Below, one piece after another: positions 45,242 through 55,202 of a DNA stretch of 64,000 nucleotides. Both the position numbers and the translations under genes were made by a program. The notes beneath the pieces are model-generated. The model did not search any database, was not told the DNA's origin, and saw only the letters and a list, made by a program, of their open reading frames with translations. Each line of letters begins with the position of its first letter. The stretch's first letter is position 1. Source of the stretch: Sphingomonas horti (GTDB taxonomy: Bacteria; Pseudomonadota; Alphaproteobacteria; Sphingomonadales; Sphingomonadaceae); contig NZ_WQMS01000002.1 of assembly GCF_009753715.1 (NCBI RefSeq), positions 62,001 to 126,000 of the forward strand. Direction: 5' to 3'.

Positions 45242-47986
45242 CTACGCCGCCGCCTTCTCCGGCAGGCCCTCCGCAGCGTCCAGCAGGCGCTTCTCCAGGC
45301 CTTTCAGCCGCGCCGGCGTGGTGATCTTCGCTCCCAGCAGGTCGGTCACGTAGAAAGTGTCGACCGCGCGCTCGCCGTAAGTGGCGATATGGGCGGAATG
45401 GATCGTCACCTTCGACTGGAACAGCCCATAGGCGAGCGCATAGAGCAAAGCCGGCCTGTCGCGGGCATTGACCTCCACGACCGTGAACCGGTTCGAGGCA
45501 TTGTTGTCGATCAGCACGTTGGCGGCGATCGGAAAGGCCTCGGCGCGCGCGCGGGGCAAAGGCTTGGCGGCCAGTCTCTCCGGCAGGCGCGTCCGGTTGG
45601 CCAGGGCATCCTCGATTCCCGCTTTCAGCCGGTCCAGCCGCTTGCGCTCGTCGAACGGGCGGCCGAACGGGTCCTGCACCAGCACATTGTCGAGCGCCAT
45701 GCCGTCCCGCGTGGTGTGGATGCGGGCGTCGATGATGCTGCCGCCGGCCAGGTGGATCGCGCCGGCGATGCGGTAGAACAGCCCCGGATGATCGCTGGCA
45801 TAGACGGTGACCAGCGTCGCCCCCCGCTCCGGATCGATCGAGGCGGCGATCGACAGCCGCCCGTCGCCGGCCGCGGCGATATGGCGGACATTGGCCTCCA
45901 GAATGTCGATCGGCTCGGCGATCCAGTAGGATTCGGGCAGGCGCCCGGCGAGCGCCGCGAACTCCCGCTCGCTCCAGCCGAGCTGCCCGGCGACGGCGCG
46001 CTGCTTCGCTGCGATGCGTTCCTTGCGCCCGGTCTGCTTGTGGCCCAGGCGCAGCACTTCCTCGGCGCCTTCGAACAGATCGGTCAGCAGCTGCCGTTTC
46101 CAGCTGTTCCAGACGCCGGGCCCGACCGCGCGAATGTCGACGATGGTTAGCACCAGCAGCAGCTTCAGCCGCTCCGGGCTCTGCACCGCCGCCGCGAAGT
46201 CGGTGATGGTCTTGAAGTCCGACAGGTCACGCTTGAACGCGGTCGCGGACATCAGCAGGTGATGGCGGACCAGCCAGGCCACCGTCTCCGTTTCCGCCGC
46301 GCTGAGACCGAGCCGGGGGCATAGCTGCTGCGCGACTTCGGCGCCCAGCACGCTGTGGTCCCCGCCGCGGCCCTTGGCGATGTCGTGCAGCAGCACCGCC
46401 ACATAGAGCGCCCGGCGCGAGACGATATGCCGGATGATCGCGGTCGAGATCGGGTGGTCGTCCTTCAGCGTGCCGTGTTCGATCTGCGCAAGCAGGCCGA
46501 TCGCTCGGATCGTGTGCTCGTCGACCGTATAATGATGGTACATGTCGAACTGGGTCTGCGCGACGACGCGGCCGAAATCGGGCACGAAGCGGCCGAACAC
46601 GCCGGCCTCGTTCATCCATCGCAGCACCGTCTCCGGATCGCGCGGGCTCGTCAGCACGTCCAGGAACAACGCGTTGGCGCGCGGATCGCGGCGCACCTTC
46701 GCGTCGATCAGCCGCGCGTCGCGCCGTGCGCAGCGGACCGCGCCGGGATGAAGCTCGAGCCCGTGCCTGTCCGCCAGCGCGAACATCTCGATCAGCCGCA
46801 CCGGATCCTGCTCGAAGAAGTCGTCGGACGGCAGCGCGAGCCGGCCGCGCACCAGCCGGAAGCCGTTCAGCTTGCGCGGCCGCCTCGGGATCGCCGCCAG
46901 CGTGAACCGGCGCCCGGGCCGGGCGAATTGCTCGTCCAGATGGGCGAGGAACAGGCCGGTCAGGTCGCCGACCGTCTTCGCCTGCAGGAAATAGTAATGC
47001 ATGAACCGCTCGACCGCGGATTTTCCCGGCCGCGTCGCATAGTTCATCCGCTCCGCGATCTCGCGCTGATAGTCGAAGGTCAGCCGCTCCTCCGCGCGCC
47101 CGGCGATCATGTGCAGGTGGCAGCGCACCGCCCACAGGAAATTCTCGGCGCGCTGGAACTGGTGCAGCTCCTCGGGCGTCAGCAGTCCCGCCGCGACCAG
47201 CCCCGCGACCGAATCGACGCGGTGGACGTATTTGCCGATCCAGAACAGCGTGTGGAGGTCGCGCAGGCCCCCCTTGCCTTCCTTGACATTGGGCTCGACG
47301 ACATAGCGGCTGTCGCCCATCCGCTGGTGGCGCTCGTTGCGCTCCTCCAGCTTGGCCGCGACGAACGCCCGGTCGGTGCCGGCGACCACTTCGCGGCGGA
47401 AGCGGGCAACGCCTTCGTCGTTGAGCGCCGGGTCGCCCCAGATGAACCGGCCTTCCAGCAGCGCGGTGCGCACGGTCAGGTCGCTCTGCGCCATCCGTAC
47501 CATGTCGTCGAGCGAGCGGCTCGAATGGCCGACCTTCAGCCCCAGGTCCCACAGCGTGTAGAGCATCGATTCGATGACCTGCTCGACCCAGCCCGTCTGC
47601 TTCCATGGCGTCAGGAACATGATGTCGACGTCCGAATAGGGCGCCATTTCGCCGCGCCCATAGCCGCCGACACCCAGCAGCGCGATCCGTTCGCCCGCGG
47701 TCGGGTTGCTGACCGGATAGAGGCGCTGCGTGGTCAGGTCGAACACCAGGCGCAGGATCTGGTCGACCAGGAACGCCTGCGCCGCCGCCGCTTCTATGCC
47801 GCGCGACGGGTTCAGCATCAGCCGGTCGGCGATCTCGGCCCGGCCGGTGTCCAGCGCCGCTTTCAGCAGCGCGACCACCCGCTGGCGCAGATCGGGGCCG
47901 CCTTCCAGCGCCGCGATCGCATCGGCCAGGGCGCGCCGGTCGACGATCGCGCGGCGATTGGGAACGGAGTCGAGCCGGCTGGCCAT
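45242..47986 (-). CDS. glnD: [Protein-PII] uridylyltransferase/uridylyl-removing enzyme
   Basis: 914 residues. Nucleotidyltransferase motif GVGGYGRGEMAPYSDVDI near residue 105, GlnD linker helices, the HD domain with VLLHDIAKGRGGDH near residue 535 and two ACT domains (about 710-790 and 835-905) with SDHPGLFYRIAGAIHLAGG and ARDRPALLYALAYGLF. It senses glutamine and adds or removes UMP from PII, setting nitrogen assimilation. No glnB or glnK is near. It diverges from a GNAT gene with 38 bases between. Confidence 0.96.
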   Translation of the reverse strand: MASRLDSVPNRRAIVDRRALADAIAALEGGPDLRQRVVALLKAALDTGRAEIADRLMLNPSRGIEAAAAQAFLVDQILRLVFDLTTQRLYPVSNPTAGERIALLGVGGYGRGEMAPYSDVDIMFLTPWKQTGWVEQVIESMLYTLWDLGLKVGHSSRSLDDMVRMAQSDLTVRTALLEGRFIWGDPALNDEGVARFRREVVAGTDRAFVAAKLEERNERHQRMGDSRYVVEPNVKEGKGGLRDLHTLFWIGKYVHRVDSVAGLVAAGLLTPEELHQFQRAENFLWAVRCHLHMIAGRAEERLTFDYQREIAERMNYATRPGKSAVERFMHYYFLQAKTVGDLTGLFLAHLDEQFARPGRRFTLAAIPRRPRKLNGFRLVRGRLALPSDDFFEQDPVRLIEMFALADRHGLELHPGAVRCARRDARLIDAKVRRDPRANALFLDVLTSPRDPETVLRWMNEAGVFGRFVPDFGRVVAQTQFDMYHHYTVDEHTIRAIGLLAQIEHGTLKDDHPISTAIIRHIVSRRALYVAVLLHDIAKGRGGDHSVLGAEVAQQLCPRLGLSAAETETVAWLVRHHLLMSATAFKRDLSDFKTITDFAAAVQSPERLKLLLVLTIVDIRAVGPGVWNSWKRQLLTDLFEGAEEVLRLGHKQTGRKERIAAKQRAVAGQLGWSEREFAALAGRLPESYWIAEPIDILEANVRHIAAAGDGRLSIAASIDPERGATLVTVYASDHPGLFYRIAGAIHLAGGSIIDARIHTTRDGMALDNVLVQDPFGRPFDERKRLDRLKAGIEDALANRTRLPERLAAKPLPRARAEAFPIAANVLIDNNASNRFTVVEVNARDRPALLYALAYGLFQSKVTIHSAHIATYGERAVDTFYVTDLLGAKITTPARLKGLEKRLLDAAEGLPEKAAA

Positions 47987-48024
47987 GTCCGCTACATAGG
48001 CGTGCGAATGGAAAAGGGGGAGCT

Positions 48025-48723
48025 ATGACCGACCACCCGCTCGACCGGCCGGTGTGGAATGCGCTGACGACGCGGCAGGCGTCGCTGGCCATCGGCGATG
48101 CCCGGGCGCGGCGGTATCGGCCGAAGATCAACCTGTTCGCGGCCGGTGCCGAGCCGTCGGACGCGTGCGCGGCGGCGATCGGCGCCTTTCTGGACGGCGG
48201 GCCGATCGGGCTGGTCGAGGCGGCGCCGTTCCCCCCGATTCCGGGCGCCGGGATCGAGAAGCAGGCGGCGGTCGACCAGATGGTCGCGCGTGCCTCGCCT
48301 GGCGTCATGGAGGGGTTCGCCTATCAGGTGCTGGGCGAGGAGGACGCGCCCGAGATGCTGGCGCTGGCGACGCTGACCGCCCCCGGCCCCTTCTTCGCCG
48401 GGACGCACCGGATGGGGCATTTCATCGGCGTGCGCGAAGGCGGCCGGTTGATCGCCATGGCCGGACAGCGGATGCGGGTGCCGGGCTTCACCGAAGTCAG
48501 CGCGGTCTGCACGCACCCCGATTTCCGTGGCCGCGGCCTCGCCGGACGGCTGATGCGCGTGCTGATCGACCGCATCGTGGGGGAAGGCGACGCGGCCTTC
48601 CTGCACGTCTATCCGGACAACGCCGGCGCGATCGCGCTTTACGAAGCGCTCGGCTTCCGGCTGCGGGCGCAGCTGACCTTCACCGTGCTGCGGCGCGGGC
48701 CTGGCGGACTCAGCCCCGCTTGA
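48025..48723 (+). CDS. GNAT family N-acetyltransferase
   Basis: 232 residues. The GNAT core is C-terminal: [19 protein letters not shown] carries the acetyl-CoA loop RGRGLA near residue 172, then [20 protein letters not shown]. The N-terminal 100 residues are a less conserved partner domain, as in FR47-type members. Substrate not predictable. The last 14 bases overlap the end of thrS on the other strand. Confidence 0.88.
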   Translation: MTDHPLDRPVWNALTTRQASLAIGDARARRYRPKINLFAAGAEPSDACAAAIGAFLDGGPIGLVEAAPFPPIPGAGIEKQAAVDQMVARASPGVMEGFAYQVLGEEDAPEMLALATLTAPGPFFAGTHRMGHFIGVREGGRLIAMAGQRMRVPGFTEVSAVCTHPDFRGRGLAGRLMRVLIDRIVGEGDAAFLHVYPDNAGAIALYEALGFRLRAQLTFTVLRRGPGGLSPA

Positions 48724-50713
48724 GGTCCGGCGGCACGGCCTCGGCGGCGAGCCAGGCGACGACCTCGTCAAGCGGCATGATCCGCTGCCCTTCCTGCCCT
48801 AGCGACCGGATCGCGACCTTGCCTTCTTCCGCCTCGCGCTTGCCGACCACCAGCAGGTGCGGGACCTTGGCGAGGCTGTGCTCGCGCACCTTGTAGTTGA
48901 TCTTCTCGTTGCGAAGATCGGCCTCGGCGCGCAGCCCCGCCTTCTCCAGCGCCGCCAGCACTTCGCCGGCATAATCGTCGGCGTCGGACACGATCGTCGC
49001 CACCACTGCCTGCACCGGCGCCAGCCACAGCGGGAAGCGGCCGGCATGGTGCTCGATCAGGATGCCGATGAAGCGTTCGAACGTGCCCAGGATCGCGCGG
49101 TGCAGCATCACCGGCCGATGGCGGTTGCCATCCTCGCCGACATAGCTCGCGTCGAGCCGCGCCGGCAGCACCGTGTCCGCCTGGATCGTGCCGACCTGCC
49201 AGGTGCGGCCGATCGCGTCCTTCAGGTGGAACTCGAGCTTGGGCGCATAGAAGGCGCCTTCGCCGGGCAGTTCCTCCCAGCCGAATTCGGCCGTGTCGCG
49301 GCCTGCCGCCTTGACCGCGTCGCGCAGATTCTGCTCGGCCCGGTCCCATTCCGCGTCGCTGCCGAACCGCTTTTCGGGGCGCAGCGCCAGCTTGATCGCG
49401 TAATTGGGGAAGCCCAGGTCGCGATAGACGCTGTCGAGCAGGTCGCAGAATTGCTTCACTTCCTCGATCAGCTGGTCCTCGCGCACGAAGATATGCGCGT
49501 CGTCCTGCGTGAACTGGCGGACGCGCATGATGCCGTGCAGCGCCCCGTGCGGCTCGTTCCTGTGGCAGCAGCCGAACTCCGCCATGCGGATCGGCAGGTC
49601 GCGATAGCTCTTGATGCCCTGCTTGAAGATCAGCACGTGCGCCGGGCAGTTCATGGGCTTCAGCGCCATCAGGTCGGCATCGCCGCTCAGGATCGGCGCG
49701 TCGTCCTCGGTCGAGGGGATCTCGTCCGGCACCACGAACATGTTCTCGCGATACTTGCCCCAATGGCCGGACTGCTCCCACTGGCGCGCGTCCATCAGCT
49801 GCGGGGTTTTCACTTCCTCATAGCCGGCCGCGTCGAGCCGGCGGCGCATATAGGCTTCCAGCTGCCGCCAGATCAGATAGCCTTTCGGGTGCCAGAAGAC
49901 GGAGCCCTGCGCCTCGCTCTGCAGGTGGAACAGGTCCATCTCGGCGCCGATCTTGCGATGGTCGCGCTTGGCCGCTTCCTCCAGCCGGTGAAGATGCTCC
50001 TGCAGCTGCTTCCTGTTGAGCCAGCCGGTGCCGTAGATGCGGGAGAGCATCGCGTTCTTCTGGTCGCCGCGCCAATAGGCGCCGGAAACGCGCGTCAGCT
50101 TGAACGCCTGCGGATCGAGCTTGCCCGTGGACGCCAGATGCGGCCCGCGGCACATGTCGAGCCACTCGCCCTGGCGATAGACGGTCAGCTCCTCGCCCTC
50201 GGGCAGCTCGGCCGCCCATTCGGCCTTGAACGTCTCGCCATGCGCGCGGAAGTGCGCGATCAGCTGGTCGCGCGTCCAGACCTCGCGCACCAATGCCTCG
50301 TCGCGCGCGATGACGCGGCGCATCTCTTCCTCGATCGCCGGCAGGTCCTCCTCGGTGAACGGACCATGCTCCGCGCTCGGCGCGAAGTCGTAGTAGAACC
50401 CGTCCTCGGTCGCCGGGCCGAACGTGATCTGCGTGCCGGGAAAGAGGGTCTGCACCGCCTCGGCGAGCACATGGGCATAGTCGTGGCGCACCAGCTCCAG
50501 CGCGTCGGCCTCGTCGCGGGCAGTAATCAGCGCCAGCTCCGCGTCATAGTCGATCGCCCGGCCCAGGTCGCGCACCTCGCCGTTCACCCGCGCCGCCAGC
50601 GCCGCCTTGGCCAGCCCCGGCCCGATCGCCGCCGCGATCTCGGCCGCGGTCGTGCCGCTCGCAACCTCGCGCGCGGAGCCGTCGGGAAGGGTGATGCGGA
50701 TCATCTCGGACAT
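48710..50713 (-). CDS. thrS: Threonyl-tRNA synthetase
   Basis: 667 residues. TGS domain at 1-65 ([15 protein letters not shown]), editing domain with the HxxxH-like [11 protein letters not shown] near residue 75, catalytic core with [10 protein letters not shown] (zinc cysteine), [14 protein letters not shown] and the anticodon-binding domain at 550-660 ending in VAIRSLGQ. It charges tRNA-Thr. The start at [10 protein letters not shown] (50713) is the only one giving a complete TGS domain. No T-box or operator structure is evident in the 105-base gap upstream. Confidence 0.97.
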   Translation of the reverse strand: MSEMIRITLPDGSAREVASGTTAAEIAAAIGPGLAKAALAARVNGEVRDLGRAIDYDAELALITARDEADALELVRHDYAHVLAEAVQTLFPGTQITFGPATEDGFYYDFAPSAEHGPFTEEDLPAIEEEMRRVIARDEALVREVWTRDQLIAHFRAHGETFKAEWAAELPEGEELTVYRQGEWLDMCRGPHLASTGKLDPQAFKLTRVSGAYWRGDQKNAMLSRIYGTGWLNRKQLQEHLHRLEEAAKRDHRKIGAEMDLFHLQSEAQGSVFWHPKGYLIWRQLEAYMRRRLDAAGYEEVKTPQLMDARQWEQSGHWGKYRENMFVVPDEIPSTEDDAPILSGDADLMALKPMNCPAHVLIFKQGIKSYRDLPIRMAEFGCCHRNEPHGALHGIMRVRQFTQDDAHIFVREDQLIEEVKQFCDLLDSVYRDLGFPNYAIKLALRPEKRFGSDAEWDRAEQNLRDAVKAAGRDTAEFGWEELPGEGAFYAPKLEFHLKDAIGRTWQVGTIQADTVLPARLDASYVGEDGNRHRPVMLHRAILGTFERFIGILIEHHAGRFPLWLAPVQAVVATIVSDADDYAGEVLAALEKAGLRAEADLRNEKINYKVREHSLAKVPHLLVVGKREAEEGKVAIRSLGQEGQRIMPLDEVVAWLAAEAVPPDLKRG

Positions 50714-50818
50714 AAGGGGCAAATAGCGCTTCGATCCCGCCGGACAAGTCGCGCCGTCAAGGCATTGCCAGCAAATCCGAATCGCGACAGGATGCGGGCA
50801 AACGGGGGGAGGGGCATC

Positions 50819-51889
50819 ATGAATATCGAACGGCAGGGATTCGACGCGGCCGCGCCTGACAGCGCGTTCCGCTTTACCGGCAATTGGCGCGAGTTCGCGC
50901 CGATCGCGCTCACCAACCTGCTGCTGACGATCGTCACATTGGGCATCTATCGCTTCTGGGCCCGTGCGCGCGAGCGTCGCTATCTGTGGAGCCGGACCGA
51001 GTTTATCGACGATACGCTCGAATGGACCGGCACGGGCCGGGAAATGTTCATCGGCTTCGTGATCGTGATGGCGGTGCTGCTGCCGGCGATCCTGTTCGTC
51101 CAGTTCGGCTTTCAGGCGATGATCCTGCGCGGGCTGGTCGCGCCGGCATTCCTGCTGATGCTCGGCCTCTATCTGGGCTTCTTCGCGCTGGTCGGGCTCG
51201 CCCGCTACCGCGCGCTTCGCTACCGGCTGTCGCGCACCTACTGGCACGGCATCCGCGGCGGCGGCGAGCCGGGCGGCTGGGGCTTCGCCTTTTCCTACCT
51301 GTGGAAGACGCTGGTCGGCGCGTTCGTGATCGGCCTTCTCGTCCCCTGGGCGTGGACGTCGCTCTGGAACGAACGCTGGAACCGGATGAGCTTCGGCCCG
51401 CACCCGTTCGAGGCCTCGGCCAACACCGAAGGGCTGATGGGCCGCTGGATGCTGGTGCTGGCGACGCCGATCCTCGCCGGTCTTGTCGTAGTGGCCACCG
51501 CCAGCCAGGGCGGAAGCAATCCTGAGACCGTCGCGCTGATGGGGTTGGCGACGATTTTCGCCATCTACGCCGTCTGGGCGATCGTCGGGCTCGGCTTCTT
51601 CGCGGCCTATGCGCGCAAGGCGATCGGCAGCCTCGAAATGGGCGGGCTGCAGTTCGCGTTCACCGCCCGCTCGATGGACTGGCTGAAGCTGTTCCTGGGC
51701 CATGTCGGCATCGTGCTGGCCACGCTCGGCATCGGCTTCGTCTTCATCTCGTACCGGAATTGGGCGTTCTTCATCCGGCACCTGGAGGCGTCCGGCGAAG
51801 TGAGCCTCGACACGCTGACCCAATCAACGTCGCCGGTCGGCGCGGACGCGGAAGGCCTCGCCTCCGCCTTCGATATTGGTGCCATCTGA
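50819..51889 (+). CDS. YjgN/DUF898 family membrane protein
   Basis: 356 residues with about seven membrane helices. The family N-terminus [20 protein letters not shown] and [20 protein letters not shown] are present, and the pattern [20 protein letters not shown] repeats that layout. Function unknown. GGGGGGAGGGG lies six bases before the ATG. The M48 gene starts six bases after the stop, so the two are one unit. Confidence 0.88.
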   Translation: MNIERQGFDAAAPDSAFRFTGNWREFAPIALTNLLLTIVTLGIYRFWARARERRYLWSRTEFIDDTLEWTGTGREMFIGFVIVMAVLLPAILFVQFGFQAMILRGLVAPAFLLMLGLYLGFFALVGLARYRALRYRLSRTYWHGIRGGGEPGGWGFAFSYLWKTLVGAFVIGLLVPWAWTSLWNERWNRMSFGPHPFEASANTEGLMGRWMLVLATPILAGLVVVATASQGGSNPETVALMGLATIFAIYAVWAIVGLGFFAAYARKAIGSLEMGGLQFAFTARSMDWLKLFLGHVGIVLATLGIGFVFISYRNWAFFIRHLEASGEVSLDTLTQSTSPVGADAEGLASAFDIGAI

Positions 51890-51895
51890 GGCCGC

Positions 51896-52945
51896 TTGAC
51901 GCCGGCTCACCTCTATGACGGCGCCAGCGCGGTTCGCCACGAGGTCGCCGTCGCGGCGGACGGCGCAGGCCTTCGCCTCTCGATCCCCGGCGAGTGGGAG
52001 GAGCAGGTGCCGCTTGCCGAGCTTGCGCTGGCGGAGCGCAGCCGCGCCGGGCTGACTCTCGTCAGGCCGGCGGTGCAGGGCTGGCGCCTGCGGCTGGCCG
52101 CGCCGGTCCCGCCGGAGATCGACCGGCTGTTTCCGCGCCGCCACGGCTATGGCGGGTGGATCGACCGGATCGGCCTGTGGTGGGCGGTCGCGGCCTGCGG
52201 CGCCATTTCCGCCGGGGTGCTGGCGTTCGGCTATTTCGCGCCGACCCTGCTCGCGCCTTTGGTGCCGCCGTCGGTCGAGCGCGCCTATGGCGCCGTGCTG
52301 GTCGGTAATTTCGGCGGGAAATACTGTTCCTCGCCCGCCGGCGACGCGGCGTTGCGCAAGCTGACGGCCGAGCTCGATCCGCATCCGGAGGATCTGAACG
52401 TCCGCGTCGTCGACGTGCCGGTGGTGAATGCGGCGGCGCTACCGGCGGGCAACATCATGATCTTCGACAAATTGTTCGAGACCGTTCAGGGCCCGGACGA
52501 GCTTGCCGGCATCCTGGCCCATGAGATCGCGCACGTCCGCCACCGCCACATCACTGCGGCGCTGCTCCGCGAGTTCGGCGTGGGCGTGTTCACGACCGCG
52601 CTTGGCGGCACCACCGCGGGCCGGGTCGACGGCTTCGTGTCGCTGAGTTTCACTCGCCGTGCCGAGGCCGATGCGGACCAGGGCGCGATCGCGATGCTGA
52701 AGCGCGCGGATATTTCACCGGCGCCGACCGCGGCCTTCTTCCGGCGCCTCGGCGGGCTGGAGGGGAAAGCCGGCCGCTTCGAGCCGGCGCTGGCCTATCT
52801 CTCCTCCCACCCGCTGTCTTCGGCGCGGGAGAAGAAGTTCGAAGGCGCGGCGATCAAGGGCGCATCTTACCGTCCGGCGCTCACGCCCCGGGAATGGGCG
52901 GACCTGCGCGCGATCTGCTCGTCCAGACCGCGCTCCGGCGACTGA
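51896..52945 (+). CDS. M48 family zinc metallopeptidase
   Basis: 349 residues, TTG start. The N-terminal 90 residues form a small soluble domain (HLYDGASAVRHEVAVAAD and VPLAELALAERS), followed by one membrane helix (about 95-125) and the M48 domain with the HEIAH zinc motif near residue 205 and the third ligand in RRAEADADQGAIAML. It is likely a membrane-tethered protease or chaperone of the BepA/Oma1 group. The pairing with DUF898 suggests a membrane quality-control unit; that is an inference. Confidence 0.9.
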   Translation: MTPAHLYDGASAVRHEVAVAADGAGLRLSIPGEWEEQVPLAELALAERSRAGLTLVRPAVQGWRLRLAAPVPPEIDRLFPRRHGYGGWIDRIGLWWAVAACGAISAGVLAFGYFAPTLLAPLVPPSVERAYGAVLVGNFGGKYCSSPAGDAALRKLTAELDPHPEDLNVRVVDVPVVNAAALPAGNIMIFDKLFETVQGPDELAGILAHEIAHVRHRHITAALLREFGVGVFTTALGGTTAGRVDGFVSLSFTRRAEADADQGAIAMLKRADISPAPTAAFFRRLGGLEGKAGRFEPALAYLSSHPLSSAREKKFEGAAIKGASYRPALTPREWADLRAICSSRPRSGD

Positions 52946-53006
52946 GGCTGTCCTACACGGCGCCTGTTGTGCTAGGCCGCGTCCTTCCGCCGATGAGGGA
53001 GAGACG

Positions 53007-53261
53007 ATGTTCGCCAAGCTGTTCCGCGATCACCCGGCCGAGGTCGGCGAGAGCTATGCCGAGCATTTCGCCGCGGCCGGCGGGTTCGGGTTGAAGATGA
53101 TCGTCGGCGGCGCCGCCTGCGTCGTCCACGCGCTGGTGCCGGGGCTGTTCGTCACCACCGGCAGCGGCACGGTCAAAAAACTCTACGACCAGATGGTTGC
53201 CAAGCGGGCCGCCAAGCGCGCGGCCAATATAGAGATGCGCTCGATCGAGTGGGTGATCTGA
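53007..53261 (+). CDS. DUF6356 family small membrane protein
   Basis: 84 residues. MFAKLFRDHPAEVGESYAEH and the hydrophobic segment IVGGAACVVHALVPGLFV with an embedded histidine match DUF6356; TGSGTVKKLYDQM follows. One or two membrane passes. Function unknown. An AGAGACG lies before the ATG. The next gene begins 13 bases downstream. Confidence 0.83.
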   Translation: MFAKLFRDHPAEVGESYAEHFAAAGGFGLKMIVGGAACVVHALVPGLFVTTGSGTVKKLYDQMVAKRAAKRAANIEMRSIEWVI

Positions 53262-53274
53262 GCGCTGCTCGCCC

Positions 53275-54036
53275 ATGGTCAGTGCGACCTTTCGTGACCT
53301 TTCGCCGCAAATGACATCGTTCCTGCCTCGCCCCGGTCGACCAGGTTTGGCCTACAATCTGCGCGACGGCCGCGGCCCGACGCTCGTGTTCCTGCCCGGC
53401 TATTCGTCGGACATGGCCGGCACCAAAGCCGTCGCGCTCGATGCCTGGGCGGAGCGGCAGGGCCGGGCGATGCTGCGCTTCGACTATTCCGGCTGCGGCG
53501 AGAGCGAGGGCAGTTTCGAGGAGGGCACGCTTGCACTGTGGCGCGACGATGCGCTGGCGCTGATCGACGGACTGAACAAGGGCCCGCTGGTGCTGGTCGG
53601 CTCGTCGATGGGCGGTTGGATCGGGCTGCTGGTCGCCGAGGCGCGGCCGGAGCGAATCGTGGCCTTCGTCGGCATCGCGGCTGCGCCGGACTTCACCGAC
53701 TGGGGCTTCTCCCAGGCCGACAAGATGACGCTTCTCGCCGATGGGCGGCTGGAGCGCCCGTCCGACTATGGCGCGCCGCTCGTCACCACGCGCGGCTTCT
53801 GGCAATCGGGCGAGGGTTTGCGGATGCTGCACCGCGAGATCGCGATCGACTGCCCAGTGCGGCTGCTGCATGGCCAGCGCGATGCCGACGTGCCGTGGCA
53901 CCATTCGACCCATCTGGCGGGCAAGCTGCGTTCAGCGGACGTGCAGACGATCCTGGTCAAGGACGGCGATCATCGCCTGTCGCGGCCGCAGGACCTGGAC
54001 CTGATGATCGCGACCGTCGCTTCCTTGCCGGTATGA
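53275..54036 (+). CDS. Alpha/beta hydrolase (serine esterase or acylhydrolase)
   Basis: 253 residues. The nucleophile serine is in LVGSSMGGWIGLL near residue 118, the acid in GQRDADVPW near 205 and histidine in GDHRLSRPQD near 232; FLPGYSSDM forms the oxyanion loop. This resembles palmitoyl-protein thioesterase ABHD10-like hydrolases. Substrate unknown. The start may be ATG 53275 or ATG 53311; both keep the domain and neither has a good Shine-Dalgarno site. Confidence 0.85.
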   Translation: MVSATFRDLSPQMTSFLPRPGRPGLAYNLRDGRGPTLVFLPGYSSDMAGTKAVALDAWAERQGRAMLRFDYSGCGESEGSFEEGTLALWRDDALALIDGLNKGPLVLVGSSMGGWIGLLVAEARPERIVAFVGIAAAPDFTDWGFSQADKMTLLADGRLERPSDYGAPLVTTRGFWQSGEGLRMLHREIAIDCPVRLLHGQRDADVPWHHSTHLAGKLRSADVQTILVKDGDHRLSRPQDLDLMIATVASLPV

Positions 54037-54040
54037 CGCC

Positions 54041-54769
54041 ATGATCCTGCTTCCGCTCCTGCTCGCCGCCGCTCCCGCTCCCGCAGCCATCGATTGCGCT
54101 GCGCTGTTGAAGCAAGACCCGGCCCGGGCGCTTGACGTCGCCAATGGCCGGATTCTGCAGGGCGGCGGCTTTTCGGCCAAGCAATGCGCCGCGCTCGCCT
54201 TTGCCGCGCTGGGCAAATGGCCGGCGGCGGCGGCCGCGTTCGAGCAGGCCGCGCACGAGGCCGATCGTGACGAGCTGGACGTCGTCGGCGACCTGTGGGT
54301 GCAGGCAGGCAACGCCCATCTCGCCGCCGGGCAGGCGCGGGAGGCGGTCGGCGCGTTCGACGCCGCGCTGCTGAGCGGGCGGCTGTCCGGCCTGGCCAGC
54401 GGCGAGACGCATCTGGACCGCGCGCGCGCGCAGGTGGCGCTCGGCAGGCTGCCCGAGGCGCGGATCGACATGGACGATGCGCTGCGGCTGGTCCCCCAAG
54501 ATCCGCTTGCCTGGCTGCTCTCGGCCTCCCTCGCGCGGCGGATGGGCGATCTGGATCGCGCCGGCAAGGATATCGGCGAGGCGTCCCGACTGTCGCCCGA
54601 TGATGCCAGCGTCGCGCTGGAGGCCGGCCGGATCGCGCTCGCGTCTGGCTCGGCCGATGCGGCTCGGGTCGCTTTCGAAGGGGCGATCAAGGTGCAGCCG
54701 GGCAGCGAGGCGGCGCAGGCGGCTCAGGCCGAGCTTGACCGACTCAAAGGCGCGGCGCAGCGGAAGTGA
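54041..54769 (+). CDS. Exported TPR-repeat protein
   Basis: 242 residues. A signal-like N-terminus (MILLPLLLAAAPAPAAI) is followed by about five TPR-like helical pairs, for example LWVQAGNAHLAAGQAREAVG and LAWLLSASLARRMGDLDRAG. Ala-rich throughout. Probably periplasmic and a protein-binding scaffold; no partner can be named. It begins four bases after the hydrolase stop and ends four bases before gloA, so the three are co-transcribed. Confidence 0.8.
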   Translation: MILLPLLLAAAPAPAAIDCAALLKQDPARALDVANGRILQGGGFSAKQCAALAFAALGKWPAAAAAFEQAAHEADRDELDVVGDLWVQAGNAHLAAGQAREAVGAFDAALLSGRLSGLASGETHLDRARAQVALGRLPEARIDMDDALRLVPQDPLAWLLSASLARRMGDLDRAGKDIGEASRLSPDDASVALEAGRIALASGSADAARVAFEGAIKVQPGSEAAQAAQAELDRLKGAAQRK

Positions 54770-54773
54770 CGCC

Positions 54774-55190
54774 ATGAAATATCTGCACACGATGCTCCGC
54801 GTCAGCGACCCGGACGCAACGATCCGCTTCTTCGAACTGCTCGGGCTGAAGGAAGTCCGCCGGATGGAGAACGAGGCGGGCCGCTACACGCTGATCTTCC
54901 TCGCTGCCCCCGGCCAGGAAGGCGTCGCCGAGGTCGAGCTCACCCATAATTGGGACCCCGAAGCTTATTCGGGCGGACGCAATTTCGGCCACCTGGCCTA
55001 CCGGGTCGACAATATCTACGAGACCTGCCGGCGGCTGATGGACGCCGGCGTGACGATCAACCGGCCGCCGCGGGACGGCCATATGGCCTTCGTGAAGACG
55101 CCCGACGGCATCTCGATCGAGCTGCTGCAGGACGGCCGGCTCGATCCTGCCGAGCCCTGGGCGTCGATGCCGAACACGGGCAGCTGGTGA
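54774..55190 (+). CDS. gloA: Lactoylglutathione lyase (glyoxalase I)
   Basis: 138 residues. Metal ligands in KYLHTMLRVSD (His 5), AEVELTHNWD (Glu), FGHLAYRV (His) and ISIELLQ (Glu) are all present. It isomerises the methylglyoxal-glutathione adduct to S-lactoylglutathione. Glyoxalase II lies 1.9 kb downstream, so both halves of the detoxification path are in the window though not in one operon. Confidence 0.93.
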   Translation: MKYLHTMLRVSDPDATIRFFELLGLKEVRRMENEAGRYTLIFLAAPGQEGVAEVELTHNWDPEAYSGGRNFGHLAYRVDNIYETCRRLMDAGVTINRPPRDGHMAFVKTPDGISIELLQDGRLDPAEPWASMPNTGSW

Positions 55191-55202
55191 ACGGGCGCAG
55201 CC

